From Papilionanthe hookeriana x Papilionanthe teres (taxonomy: Eukaryota; Streptophyta; Magnoliopsida; Asparagales; Orchidaceae), in assembly GCA_022702705.1 (NCBI GenBank), contig JAKZJZ010000086.1:30137-94136 (forward strand): a stretch of DNA of 64,000 bases, read 5' to 3'. The position numbers and the translations under genes are program-made. Of this stretch, positions 35,451 through 47,097 are shown one piece after another; within the stretch, counting starts at the first letter, position 1; each line of letters starts with the position of its first letter. Below the pieces are notes generated by a model. That model searched no databases, was not told where the DNA came from, and was given only the letters and a program-made list of their open reading frames with translations.

Positions 35451-38441
35451 CCTCACTTCAACTCCCTCACTATCCTCCCTCTAACCTCTCTTCTCTCTTC
35501 TTCCTTCTCCCTCTCAATTTCCTCTCCCTTTTAATCTGTCTCACCCTCTCTCTATCTATTTATCTCTCTCTAACACTTCTTATTCATTGAACCTCATTCT
35601 CACACTCTATTCTCTCTCTTAAACTCCTATTTTTTATATCTATCATTCTCTCGTTCCATCTCTATGTCTATCTCTCACACACACTTTCTTTTTCTTTCCC
35701 TTCCTCTCTTGCCATCACTATCTCACCTTACAACTCTCTTGCTCTCCCTTCTCTCTTTCTCATCTTTATATTCTTTCATTCTTTCTTTCTCTCTTTTTCC
35801 CTCCCTCCCTCCCTCTGTTGTGCTCTCCAACTCTTTCTCTCTTTCTCTCTCTCGTGGAGAAGTTCTCTTCCCCTATCTCTCTTTTCCCTCTCACACACAC
35901 ATTTTTCTCTCTCACTCTCTTCCTCTCTCTACCCCTCTCACTCTCATTCTCGCTCTCTTCTCCACTCTCTCGGTCTCTCTTTCTCCCCATCTTTCTTGCC
36001 CTCCCTCCCACCTTCCCTCACTCTCTGATCTTGTGTATTATTTCTCTCTATTTCTTTCTCTTTTTCCCTCTCCCTCGCACTCTCTTTCTCTGGATCCCCC
36101 TTTCTCCACCTCTCCAAAATCCATCCCTTTATTTCTCCTCTCCTCTTCCCTCTCTATCTATTTATCTCGCCTCTCTATCTATCTATATCTCTCTCACTCT
36201 CAATATGCCTTCATCTCTTCCTCTCTCTCTCTTTTTTTAAGCTCTTTCTCACACTCATTTTTCTCCTTCTACCCTTCTCTCTGACTCTCCCTCTCTATAT
36301 CTCTTTCTCTACTTATCTTTTTCTTTCTCTGTATGTCTCACGCTCCCTTTCAATTCCTATATCTATCTCACTCATTGCCTCTCTTTCTCTCGCTCTCTCT
36401 GGCTCGCTTTCCATCTTTCTCACCCTTCAACTCTTTGGCTCTATCTTCTACCTCTCTAATTTGTCTCTTCTCTCGCTCTTCTCTCTCTCTCTCTCTTATT
36501 CTTTATATCATTCTCTCTCCCTTCCTCCCTCTCTTGTGGCCTCCATCTCTCTCTCACTTCTCAATTTCTTTTGCTCTATTTTTTTCACTCTTCTATCTCT
36601 CTTATTCAATCACTCTCTTGTTCACTCTCCTCTTGGTATTTCTTTTTGTATCTTACTTTTCTAAACACTCTTTCTCCCTCTCTCCCACGCTCCCTCTCTC
36701 CCCTCCCTCGCACTTTTCTCACTCTCTCTACCTCTCTATCCTCAATGTATTTCTTTCACTCTCTCCAATTAACACCATATTACTCACTCTCTCCATCTCT
36801 CTAAATTTTTCTCTCTGCTCGCTCATATGGTGCTCTTCTCTTTCTCTCTCTTACTCTTTTCTCTCTTCCTCTCACTAACTCCTCTATACCTCCATCTTAC
36901 TATCATTCTCCCTCTCCCTCTCACTCTCCTCTTTGTTGCCCACTCCCTCCTTTTCTCACCTTCTCCTTTCCTACCTCTGTCTATTATTTATTCTCTCTCT
37001 CTTTCTCTCACTCACTCTCTCTCTCTCTCTCTCACTTTCTCTCACACTCTCCCTCCCTCTTACTCTCTCTTCTTTCTCTCACACTCTCCCTCCCTCTCGC
37101 TCTCTCTTCTCACTCTCTACCCCTCTCTCCTTCTCTACTTAATCCATCCATGCCGCCTCCCTCTCCTCTACTCTTCCTTTTTATCTGCCTAATCCTCTCT
37201 CTATCGATATCTCTCTCAAACCCTCACGATCAATCTCTTTATATCTCTCCCACTTATCTCTCTTTCTTTCAAGGTCCTTCTCTCACTTTTCTCTCTCCAT
37301 CTACCTTTCTCTCAACTTCTTTTCCTCTCTTTATATCTCTCATTCTCTCTTTCCATCCTTATCTCCTCCTTCCCTCGCTCTCTATCTATCTCTTACTTTA
37401 TTGCTATTTCTCTCTCTTCCTATAATTTTCTTGACCCTCTCTTATCTCTCTCGTCATTCTCTTCACTTACTCCTCTCTCTCTCACTCTCACTCTTTCCTT
37501 CTCTCGTTCGCCATCCCTCCCATTCTTGCACGCTTCATTTCTCTCTTTATTGTGGAGCTCTTCTTTCTCTCTCTCACACACATTCATTTCTCTCACTCGT
37601 GCTCTCTCTCACTCTATCCTTCTGTCTACCCATATCTCACTCACATTCACCGTCCCTCTTTCTCTCCCTCTCTCTCACAATCTCTCCAACCCTCTCTATT
37701 GCTCTCCTTCCCTCCTTCCCTTACTCTCTTTTGTTTTCTCCCTCTTTTTATCTATGTTTTGTCCTCTCTCTTCTCACTAACTTTCCCTCTCTCCTTCTAT
37801 CTTGAATACATCCGTCCCTCCCTCTCTCTTCAACATCTCTCTATCTATCTCTTTCTCACTCTCTACTTATCCCTTCATCTTTCTCTCTTTTTTTCAAGCT
37901 CTTTCTCATACTGTTCTCTCTCCTTCTATCTCTTGTTATCTCTACTTCTAATTTTCCCTTTTTATATCTCTCAATATCTCTTCCCATCCCTATATTTTTC
38001 TTTCCCTCGATCTCTCTCTTAGCCTCTCTTCCTCTCTTACCAACTATTTCTCATCCCACAACTCTCTTGCTCTCTTCTTATCTTCTCTCTATCACATCTT
38101 TCTCTTCCCTCATTTCTTGTTCTTCTCTCTCCCTCTCAATGTTTCTTTCTCTCATTCTTGCTCTTTCTCTGTCCCTCTCTCATGTCCTCCATCACTCTTT
38201 AATGTATCTCTTCTCTTTTTTTCTTTCTCACTCGTTCACTCTCCCTCCCACTCTCATTCTTCCCTCCCACTCGCATTCTCCCTCCTCTCTCTCTCCCCCT
38301 CCTCCCCCATTTCATTTGCTCTTTCTTCATCCTTCCCTAGCTCTCACCCTTCTTACCACTATGTATTATCTCTCTTTCTCTTCCCCTTGCCCTCTCTCCC
38401 ATTCTCATTTATTTCCCTCTTCTCTCTCACTCCCTATCTCA
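35451..38441. repeat. Family A block A3, pyrimidine strand on top
   Basis: CT-rich and collinear with A1 at an offset of ~20.47 kb; this is the most complete family A copy. Its left part (35,550-36,810) is inverted to 38,590-39,840 in the following GA block. For example, GTGGAGAAGTTCTC near 35,855 is matched by GAGAACCTCTCCATG near 39,575. About 1.6 kb (36,810-38,440) lies only in this arm. Confidence 0.75.
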
Positions 38442-40150
38442 AGAGAGTTATAGACCATTTGAGGGAGCAGGAGAGAGATAGAGTCAGTGTGGTGAAGAGA
38501 TGAAGAGAGTGAGAGATAGGTGTGAGGGAACTAGGGAGAATGGGATTGAGATGGAGGTGGAGAAAAGCTAGTGAGAGAGAAACAAAGAAAAGAGTAAGAG
38601 AGAAAGATAAAGAGAAATGGAGAGTCTGACTAATAGTGTTAATTGGTTAGAAAGGAAGAAATAGATGGAGAGATAGAGAGCAAGAGATGCAGAGAGAAAG
38701 AGTAAGAGTGGAAAGAGAACAAAGTAGAGGGCAGAGAGACCGGAGGGTGGGAGGGGGGAGAAAGAGTAGAGAAAGTAAGAAAAATAAAAAAAAGAATAAA
38801 TAAGAGGAGAGAGAGAGCAAGAGAGTGATTGCATAAGAAAGAAAGAGGTAATAATGAAAAAAAAAGTGACAAAAAATAGAGAAGTGAGAGCGAGAGATAG
38901 ATGGAGGGCACAAGAGAGGGAGGAAGGGAGAGAGAATGAGGTAAAGAAAGAGTGAGAGAGAGGAGCGAGAGAAGAGAAGAATTAGAAAAGGAGAAGAGAG
39001 AGCGAAAGAGTTAAAGGGTGAGATAGATGGAAAAGAGTGAGAGAGGTGGACAGAGATAGAGATTGGGATTGAAAGATAGATGAGAGACATAGAGTGAGAA
39101 AATGATAAAGAGAGAGGAGTGAGAGAGAAAGGGTAGAAGGAGAATGATGACTGTGAGAAAGAGCATGAAAGGAGTGATAAGATGAAGAGAGGGAGAGATG
39201 ATAAGGTAGATAGAAACTAAGAGAAATATGGATAGAGAGAGGTGAGATAGAAAGATAATGAGATAAGAGGATAGGATAGGAGAGAGAGAGAGAGATAGAT
39301 TTAAGAGAGGAGAGAGATGGAGAGCTAGTGAGATGAGAGAGAAGAGAACGATCGAGTGAAAGAGAAGGAAAGAAAGAGAGAAATAGAGAGAGAATACACA
39401 TTAGAGAGAGTAAGGGAAGGGGGGAGGGAGAGCAAAAGAGAGGGGAAGAAAGAGAGAACGAGAGAGGAAGGAAGGGAGGGAGAATGAGAGTGAGATGTTG
39501 GTAGAGAGTGGGAGAGAGTGGGAGAGAGTGAGAGAGAGATGAATGTGTGTGAGAGAGAAAAGAGATAGGAAAAGAGAACCTCTCCATGTGAGAGAGAAAG
39601 AGAGAGAGTGTTAGAGAGCACAAGATTAGGAGGGTGGGAGAGAGAAAGAGAGGAAGAAAGAGTTTGAGAGAGTAGAAGATGCGAGAGAGTATAAAGATGA
39701 GAAAGAGAGAAGACAAAGAAGATAGTGATGGAAGGAGAGCATGAGAGGGAGAAAGAAGTGTGAGGGATTGAGATAGGGACGGAACAAGAGAATGATAAAT
39801 ATATAGAGAACAAAAGAGAAGTAGAAAAAATAGGTGGTTGAGGAAGAGCGAAGAGTGCGAGAAGGAGCTTCAAAGAAGGAGAGATGAGGAGGCAGATAAA
39901 GAGTGTCTGTGAGAGAGAGATAGAGGGAGGGTGAGGCAGATAAAAAGGGAGAGGAAAGGAGATGAGAGAGAGATGGGATGTGTTTGGAGTGGAGAAAGAA
40001 TATGAGTGAGCGAGAAGACAGTTTGAGTGGGAGGGAGGGAGTTAATGAGATAGAATGATAAAAAGATAGAGAGAGACATTGAGCAAAATGGGAGAGATAT
40101 AGAGAAAGGGAGAGATAGGAATGGAAATAGGGAGATAAAGGGAAGAGTTG
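38442..40150. repeat. Family A block A3', purine strand on top
   Basis: GA-rich. Carries gttaattgg at 38,638 and runs collinear with 17,730-18,725 and 25,060-26,340. It grades at about 40.15 kb into a family B copy with no change of strand composition, so the A/B joint can only be seen from landmark words. Confidence 0.65.
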
Positions 40151-43100
40151 GCGAGCGAGAAAAGTAGGGAGAGAGGGTCGGTGGATTGAGGGAAGAGAGG
40201 GAAAGAGAGAGGATGCTACGGAGAGAGAAGAGAATAAAACAAGGAGGGAGGGAGGGAAAGATGGAGGAAATGAGAGAAAGTAATAAACAATGATAGAGAA
40301 GAACAGCTAGAGAGAGAATGAGAGGAATGGAAAGTGTTATAGAGAGATGGATATATGAAGATAAAGAATGTGTAAAAAGAGAGAAAAGAGAGCAAGAGAG
40401 AGTGGTAGATTGAGAGAAAGAAACATAAGAGAGAGTGAGAGACAGTGAAAAAAGGGAGAGAGTGAGAAATAAAGAGATGGATGGCAAGAGTATGGAAGAG
40501 ACAGAGAAAGGGGGTCAGAAGGAGAGAGATTGATGAGAAGAAGGAATGAGAGAGGGAGAGAGCAGGAAAAATTTAAGAGAGAGAGAGATAAGAAGTGAGA
40601 GAGGAAATGAGCGTAAAAGATGGTGAGCAAGATTGAGATAAGGAGGTAGTGAGAGAATGAATGAGAAGGTGTGAAGAAGAGAGGTAGATGGAGAGGGAAG
40701 TAGGGAGAGAGGGAGAGAGATTGAGATAGAGACAGTGAGAGAGAGGGTAGTGGAGGGAGAGAATGAGAAAGAAAGGATGAGGTAGAGTAAAAGAAGGGAG
40801 AGGGAAAGTGGGAGAGAAATAAAGAAAAGTGAAAGTTAGAGAAGAGAGAGCAAGAGAGAGGGAATGAGAGAGAGTTAGAGAAAATGAGACGGATGGCGAG
40901 GTAGTGAAGGAGTGAGTGCAAGAGGAGATAGAGGAGAGTTATATAGGTAGAGGAAAAATGAGTGAGAAGGAGGTATTGAAAGATGGAGGGATCAAGGAGG
41001 AAAGAGAGATATTTGAGAGAAATTTAGAAATAATTAGATGGGTATGAGGGGAAAGAGCGACATGTAGGAGAAATTGAGAGAGTGTGTGAGGGAGGTTGGG
41101 TGAGATAGAGTGGGAGATATTGGGAGAGAAAGAGTGAGGAAAGAGAGAGAAGAGAGGGAGATTGAAGAAAGGGCAAGAGAGAGACAGAAAGGTGACAAAG
41201 AGAGCAGATAAACAATGAAGAGAAATGAAATAGAGAGTGAGAGAGAGAGCAAAAGAGGGAGTGAAGATACGAATTGAAGAGTGAACAAAAGAGAGAGAGG
41301 GACAGAGGGTGAGGCAAAAATACAATGAGAAGAGAGTCTAAGGGAAGGTAAAGCAAAAGATATTATGTGAGAGGTAGAGAGGAAGACAGAGGGAAATATA
41401 GAAACAGAGGGAGGGTAAGAGGGAGATAGAGAGAGACATAATTAATGAAAGAGGGAGAGTGGGAGAAGAAGAGTGTGAGAGATGATTTGAGAGAAAGAGT
41501 GAGTAAAGTGCCAAGAGAGTGACGAAAGAGAGTAATAGAGAGTGTGAGTGAGAGTGAAAGAGAGAGAGAGAGCTATAGAGAAAGAAAAAGTGATAATGCG
41601 TAAATAAAGAAAGGAGCGAGAGAGTGAGAGAGCGAGAATGTGAGAGAAAGATGAAGGGATTCAGAGGCGTGGAAGAGAGTGGGAGAGAAGAAGATCGTGG
41701 GTGTGAGAGAGGAAGAGAGAGTGAATGAAGAGAGATTGGGAGAGCAGGGGAGAGGGGTTATGGAATGAGAATTAGTGGGAGAGAGAGGGGTATGAAGTGG
41801 AAGAGAGAGGGAAAGAGGGACGGAGTATGTGAGCAAGAGAAAGAAGAGCAAGAGATGGAGAGAGAGAGAGGGAGGAAACAAAGGAAGCAAGAGAGTGGAG
41901 GAGAGAGGGAGAGAAAGATTAAGAGGAGATAGTGAAGAGAGAGCAGTAGAAAGAAGAGTTAGTATGAGAGAGTGAACATGGAGTGAGAAAGAGAGAAGGA
42001 ATGTGGGGGTAACAGTGAGAGTGAAACTGCAGAGAGATGAAGAGGGAGTGAGAAAGGGATAGAGTTTTAGTAAAAAATAAAGAAAAGAGAGAGTGAGGGA
42101 AGAGAGAGCGAGAGAGAGGGAATGTGTGAGCAAGCGATAGAGAGAGCGAGAGAGAGGGAGATAAAGGGAGTAGGAGAAAGAGAAGGATGAAGAGAGTGAA
42201 AGAGGGAGAGAAAGCAAGAGAGAGGTAGTGAGGGATAAGGGAGCATCAAAAGATAGAGACAGAGGAGTAAGAGAGAGATAAAAAGAGGTAGAATAAAATG
42301 TCAAATAGAAGGAGATAGTGAGAGGATTTAAAGAGAGTGAGAATAGTAAAGGAAGTGAGAGTGAGAAGAGAGACAGCGGGAAGATCTAGTAAAAGTGAGT
42401 AAGGGGTAATAAGTGAGGAAAAACAAGAGTGTTGAGCAGAGGGAGCAAGAGACAGTGGGAGATGGAGAAGGATAAAAGGAGAGATAGGGAGGGAGGGAGA
42501 GAAGAGAGGGAATGACTGATGGAGTGATGGAAGCAAGAGAGAGAGAGAGTGGGTGATAGAGTGAGAAAAAGTAAGACAAAAGAGAGAAGAGAGAGCAACA
42601 AACTAGAGTGTAAGAAAGACTATAACAAAGAAAAGAGAATGGAGAGTGAGAAAGAGAGAGAGTGAGAAAAATAATAGTGAAGGGGATAGAGTAAGAAAGG
42701 AGAAAAGTGGAGCAAGGGAGGGAAAGGGGAGAGTAAGATAGAAAGAATAAAATGGTAACAGAGAGTGAGATTGAGAACAAGAAATGGAGCTAAAGAGGGT
42801 GAGAGGGAGAGAGATTGAGAGAGAGTGAGAGAGTGTATGAGCGTGTGAGATGGAGAGAGAAGAGTGAGCTACATAAGGGATTCCTAGAGAGGGCATGAAT
42901 GAGGGAGTGAGAATGATAGAGGAAGAAAGTGAGAGCCATAATAATAGTGAGAAAGCAAAAGAGATCTAGAGAGAAATAGGAAAAGGGAGTGAGGGAGAGA
43001 TGAGGACATAAGAAAGGGAAAGAGAGAGAAAGGGATAAGAGAGAAAAAAGACATTAGGAGGGTGGGAAGCGAGAGAGTGTAAATGAGGGAAGAAGTGAAA

Positions 43101-43252
43101 AGAGAGTTAGAGAGCAGGAGAATGAAAGAGATAGTGAAAGAGAGATCAAGAGAGATAAATGGATAGAGAAGGATAAATTGGGAACAAGTGTAAGGAGAAG
43201 AGCGTGTGAGAAAGAGGAGGCAAAGAGAAGGAGGGGGAGAGAGAGAGCGAGA

Positions 43253-43286
<34 letters not shown>

Positions 43287-44593
43287 AGTGTGGAAGAATG
43301 TGTGAAATAATGAGGGAGTAGAGAGAGGGATTGAAAGGCACATAAGTTGGAGAGAGAGCGTGCGAGTGAGGCATAAGGAGAGAGAGATTGAGCAAAGAGA
43401 GATATTTTGTGTGAGGAAGAGAAACATAAGAGAAAGTGTTAGAGAGGAGTGAGCAATAAAGTAGATAGAAAGAGAGAACAAACAATGAGAAAGAGAGAGG
43501 AAGGAAGCGAAGAAGGAAGTAAGGGTGGGAGAGTTATAAAGAGAAGGAGAATGAGGGAAGTATGAGAAAGAGAGTGAGCAAGAGAGAGAGGGAGGGAGAA
43601 TAAGAGAACGAGAGAGAAAATGAGAAAGAGATATGGAGAGAGAGGAAAAGATAGGAAGGGATAGTGGGAGAGAGCATCAGAGAGAGAGAGATAAGGAGGG
43701 AAGTGAGAGAAATATAGAAAGAGAGTGGGGGAATTGAGGAAGAGAAAAAGTGAGAAGAGTAAGAGAGAGGTTGATAGAGAATAAAGAGTGAGAGTCAGAT
43801 AGCGATAGAAAGTGGAAGAGAGAATAGAGTGTAAAAGAGATAAAGAGAGGGAGTAGGACTGAGAGTGAAGCTGAAGAGAGAGTGGGTGAAGAGATAGTAA
43901 GAGAAAAAAAGCAAGAGAGGGAAGCATGATTGAGCAAGAGAGAGAGAGCTAGTGATGGAGTGAGAGAGAGAGAGAAAAAAAATGGTAGATAAAAAGAGAG
44001 TATAAGAGAGCAAGAGAGAGAGTCAAGTGAGGGAGTAAGAATGAGAGAGAAACTGAAAGGAGTGAGGGAGCGAGGAGAGAGAGTGGGTCAAAGCAAGAGA
44101 GAATTAGAGAAAGAATGGAGAGTGAGGAAAGAGAGGCAAAGAGAGAAAAGAATGGTGAGTGAGGAAACAGAGGTAAAAAGATATGGAGCTAGAGTGAGAA
44201 ATGAGAGTGAAATAAGGAGGGAGGGAGGGAAAGAGGGAGGGAGGGAGACAAAGTAATAAATAGTAACAGAGAAGTGTGGGGAGAGAGAAGAGAAAGAATG
44301 AGAGGAAGGGACCAAGAGTTAGAGTGATGGAGATATGAAGATATAGAGTGAGTAAAGAGATAGAAAAGAGAGCATGAGAGAGCAAAAGAGCGAGAGAGAC
44401 AGAAATGTAGTATAAACTGAGAGACATAGTGAGAAAAGGATAGAGTGAGAATGAGTGAGAGCAAGAGTAAGGGAGAGAGTGAGAAAGCTGAACATAAAAG
44501 GAGAGAGATTGAAGAGTGTGAGTGATTGTGAGCGAGAGAAAGAAAAATTTAAGAGAGAGAAGGGGCGCAAAAGATTGTGAGCAAGATTGAGAT
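40151..44593. repeat. Family B copy 2, purine strand on top
   Basis: GA-rich. Landmarks in order: gtaataaacaatgatag (40,280), gaaataattagatggg (41,027), attaatgaa (41,441), gagctacataaggg (42,866), gatagcgatagaaagtgg (43,798), agtaataaatag (44,252), gcaagattgagatatattc (44,581). Each has a counterpart 14.86-14.90 kb downstream. The taataaa and gcaagattgagat words each occur twice inside the unit (40,280/44,252 and ~40,629/44,581), which suggests an older internal ~4 kb duplication. Confidence 0.8.
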
Positions 44594-45262
44594 ATATTCT
44601 TTCTTTCCCTCTTTCTCTCTCCCTTCATCTCCCTTTAATCTCGTTCTTTCTCTGTTCTCTCACTCTCTTCTCTCCACTCTCTCTCTCTCTCTCTTTTCAT
44701 TTTTCTCACACTCTCTCTTCTTTCTATGTTGATCCATCCCTCTCTTCTTTTCCCTCTTTCTCTCATGCTCTCTCATTCATTTTCTCCCTCCTCTCTTTCT
44801 CTTTTTACTCTCTCCCTCTCCCACTTATTCTCTCTATTCCCTCTCCCTCACTCCCTCACTTTCTTTCCTCTCTCTTCTTTATCTCTTCCCTCCATCCATA
44901 TCTCTTCTCTCAATCTATTCTATCATCTGCTTCTTTCTATTTCGCTTGCTTTCTTTCCTCTTCCCTCTCTCATGCTATCTATTCTACTTCTCACCTCTCA
45001 ATCTCAATATTTCTCTCACACCTCTCTCTTTCTATCTCTCAATTTTGTTATCTAAATCATACTCTATCTCTCACACTTTCTCATTCCCTTTATCTTTATC
45101 TCTCTCCCTCTCTATTGCTTTCTCTATCCTTTCATATCCCAACCCTTTCCTCACTCTCTCTCCCTTATTTTCTCTCTCCCATCTCTCTCTCCCTCACAAT
45201 CAGTCTTATTTTGTATCTCTTTGTCACTCTCCCACATTCCCTCATTCTCTCTCAATTTTCTT
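44594..45262. repeat. CT-rich segment left of AT island 1
   Basis: Begins right after gcaagattgagatatattc. It matches 59,492-60,160 almost word for word at an offset of ~14.9 kb, including ATGTTGATCCATCCCTC near 44,727 and 59,620. Open frames here (up to 245 codons, both copies) are preserved only because pyrimidine strands lack stops. Confidence 0.8.
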
Positions 45263-45560
45263 TTCAAAAGAAAAATGAAAAAGTTATTTACCCTTATCTC
45301 TGTTTATGTCTCATATTGGAATAATTAACTATAATTCAACCCCAACCACGAATCAAGCAACATTTTTCTCAAATTTTACGAACATAAGCTCTTATCTTCA
45401 TATTTATCATTCCTTATTTTAATTCTAAATCTCTTTTTTTAAGAATAAAAATCAATTTATTGCATTTTGAACTTTTAATTATATCTCTAAGAAAAGGATG
45501 TTTAAAAAAATGATCTAATCGTTCAAATCTTTTTTAAGAAGTCTATAAATTATACGTCCC
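45263..45560. repeat. AT-rich island 1, duplicated at 60.16 kb
   Basis: About 298 bp of ordinary AT-rich sequence with no CT or GA bias, flanked on both sides by CT-rich array. It matches 60,161-60,458 with roughly 90% or more identity by eye (about 20 differences). I see no open frame, terminal inverted repeat, poly-A tail, tRNA-like box or LTR signature. It could be a remnant of an old insertion, or of the unique DNA from which the array unit was built. Confidence 0.75.
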
Positions 45561-46739
45561 GTGTCTTGCTCTCTTTACCAATCTCGTGCTCTATCTACCA
45601 CTCACTTTCTCTGTATATATCTAGCCCACTCTCTCATTCTCTCACATACTTTTTATCTCTATCACAATCATCTGAATTATCCTCTCTCGCTCTCTCTTCC
45701 TTATCTCTCTCTTCTATCTCACTTGCTTTTCAATCTCTCTCCTACTATTATATCTACTCTCTCCATATTTTCTCTTTCTCTCTCACACTCTCCCTCTACC
45801 TTTTTCTCATGCTGCCCTCTGTTGCTCGGTTTCTCTGTCTTTCTCTTTGCCCTTCACGCCCTCACTCGCCCTCCCTCGTTCCTCGCTACCTCTATTTCTT
45901 CATCTCACTCACTCTCTCTCATTCACTCCCTCACCCTATCTTCTTTCTCTCTACTCTCTTCATCTTTACGTCCCACTTTTTCTCTCTATCTATAGCTTTA
46001 CCTCACACTCTCTCTCCCTGTCACAATCGATATCGTTGTCTCTCTCTCCCTCCCCTTCATCCCTCTCTCTCACTTTCTTTCTCACTCACGCTCTCCCCCT
46101 ATCTCTCTCTCACTCTCACTCATTCTCTTCCTTCCTCTGCATTTCTCTTCCTCCCACAATCTCTCACTCTCTCCATTTCACTCTTCCTCTTCGCTCACTC
46201 TCTTTATGTTCTCTCTATCTTGCTCCCTCTCTCTCCCTTATCTCGCCTTCTATCTCTCAATACCTCTCTCTCACACTCTCTCCTTCATTTTCTCCCTCCT
46301 TCTCTCTCTTTGACACTCTCCCTCACTTCACCTCCCTTCTTTCTCCTTCTCTTTTGTATTTTCTCTCTCCTCTCTATCTTCCCCTGCTCCCTTGCTCTCT
46401 CATTTATCACTTCCCCCATCTACCTTCCTACCTCTCTTTTTCTCTCTCTCTCTCTCTCTCCTTCCATCTCCCTCTAGCTCTTTATTCTCTTTCTCTCATC
46501 TTCTCTAGCAATATCACTCTAACACTACTTTCTTTATCTGACTATATAAATCATATTCTCTTTCTATCTTGCTCTCCCTCCCCTTTTCTTATTCTTTCTC
46601 TAGCTTTCTCACCGTCTCTCTTGCTTTGTCTAACCCTTTATCTCTCACCCTCTCCCCGAACCCCCTCCCTAGTAATCTTTGTCCTAATTCTTGTATCTCA
46701 GTCACTTCAACATTCACTATCTCTCGCTTTATCTTTCCC
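45561..46739. repeat. CT-rich segment right of AT island 1
   Basis: Collinear with 60,459-61,629 at an offset of 14.89 kb. The match ends at 46,739, where CTCTCGCTTTATCTTTCCCT runs into GTGAGAGACATATTG, a strand switch. The other copy continues as CT-rich DNA, so this is where the two duplicated units diverge. Confidence 0.8.
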
Positions 46740-47097
46740 TAGTGAGAGACATATTGAGAAAGGGTGAATGTGAGAAAGAGAGGGTAAGTGTAAATAATGA
46801 GAAAAGATAGAAAGAGAGATCAAGAGACCGAGGAGAGAAATAATATAAAGAGAGAGAGAGACATAGTAATAAAGGGAGAGAGTGAGAAAGAGAGAGATAG
46901 AGGGCAAGAGTAAGGGTGAGTGAGAAAGTGGGAGATAGAGGGACAGAGGGAGAGATTGAAGAGATAGAGAGGGAGTGAGAGAGGGAGAGAGCGAAAGGCT
47001 TAAGAGGGGGAGAGACCGAAAGGTTTAAGAGGGGGAGAGAGAGAAAAAGATTGTGGGCAATATGAAGAAAGGGAGCGAGATTACGAGAACGAGTGAG
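46740..47097. repeat. Short GA-rich island between CT blocks
   Basis: A 358-bp purine-rich insert between CT-rich blocks. It contains a local two-copy tandem: CGAAAGG(C/T)TTAAGAGGG at 46,992 and 47,017, a 25-bp period. It marks the right end of the first ~14.9-kb-spaced unit. Confidence 0.65.

Noticed and set aside
45263..45560. tRNA gene or SINE in the AT island
   Set aside because: No recognisable A/B box, cloverleaf-like pairing or poly-A tail could be found.
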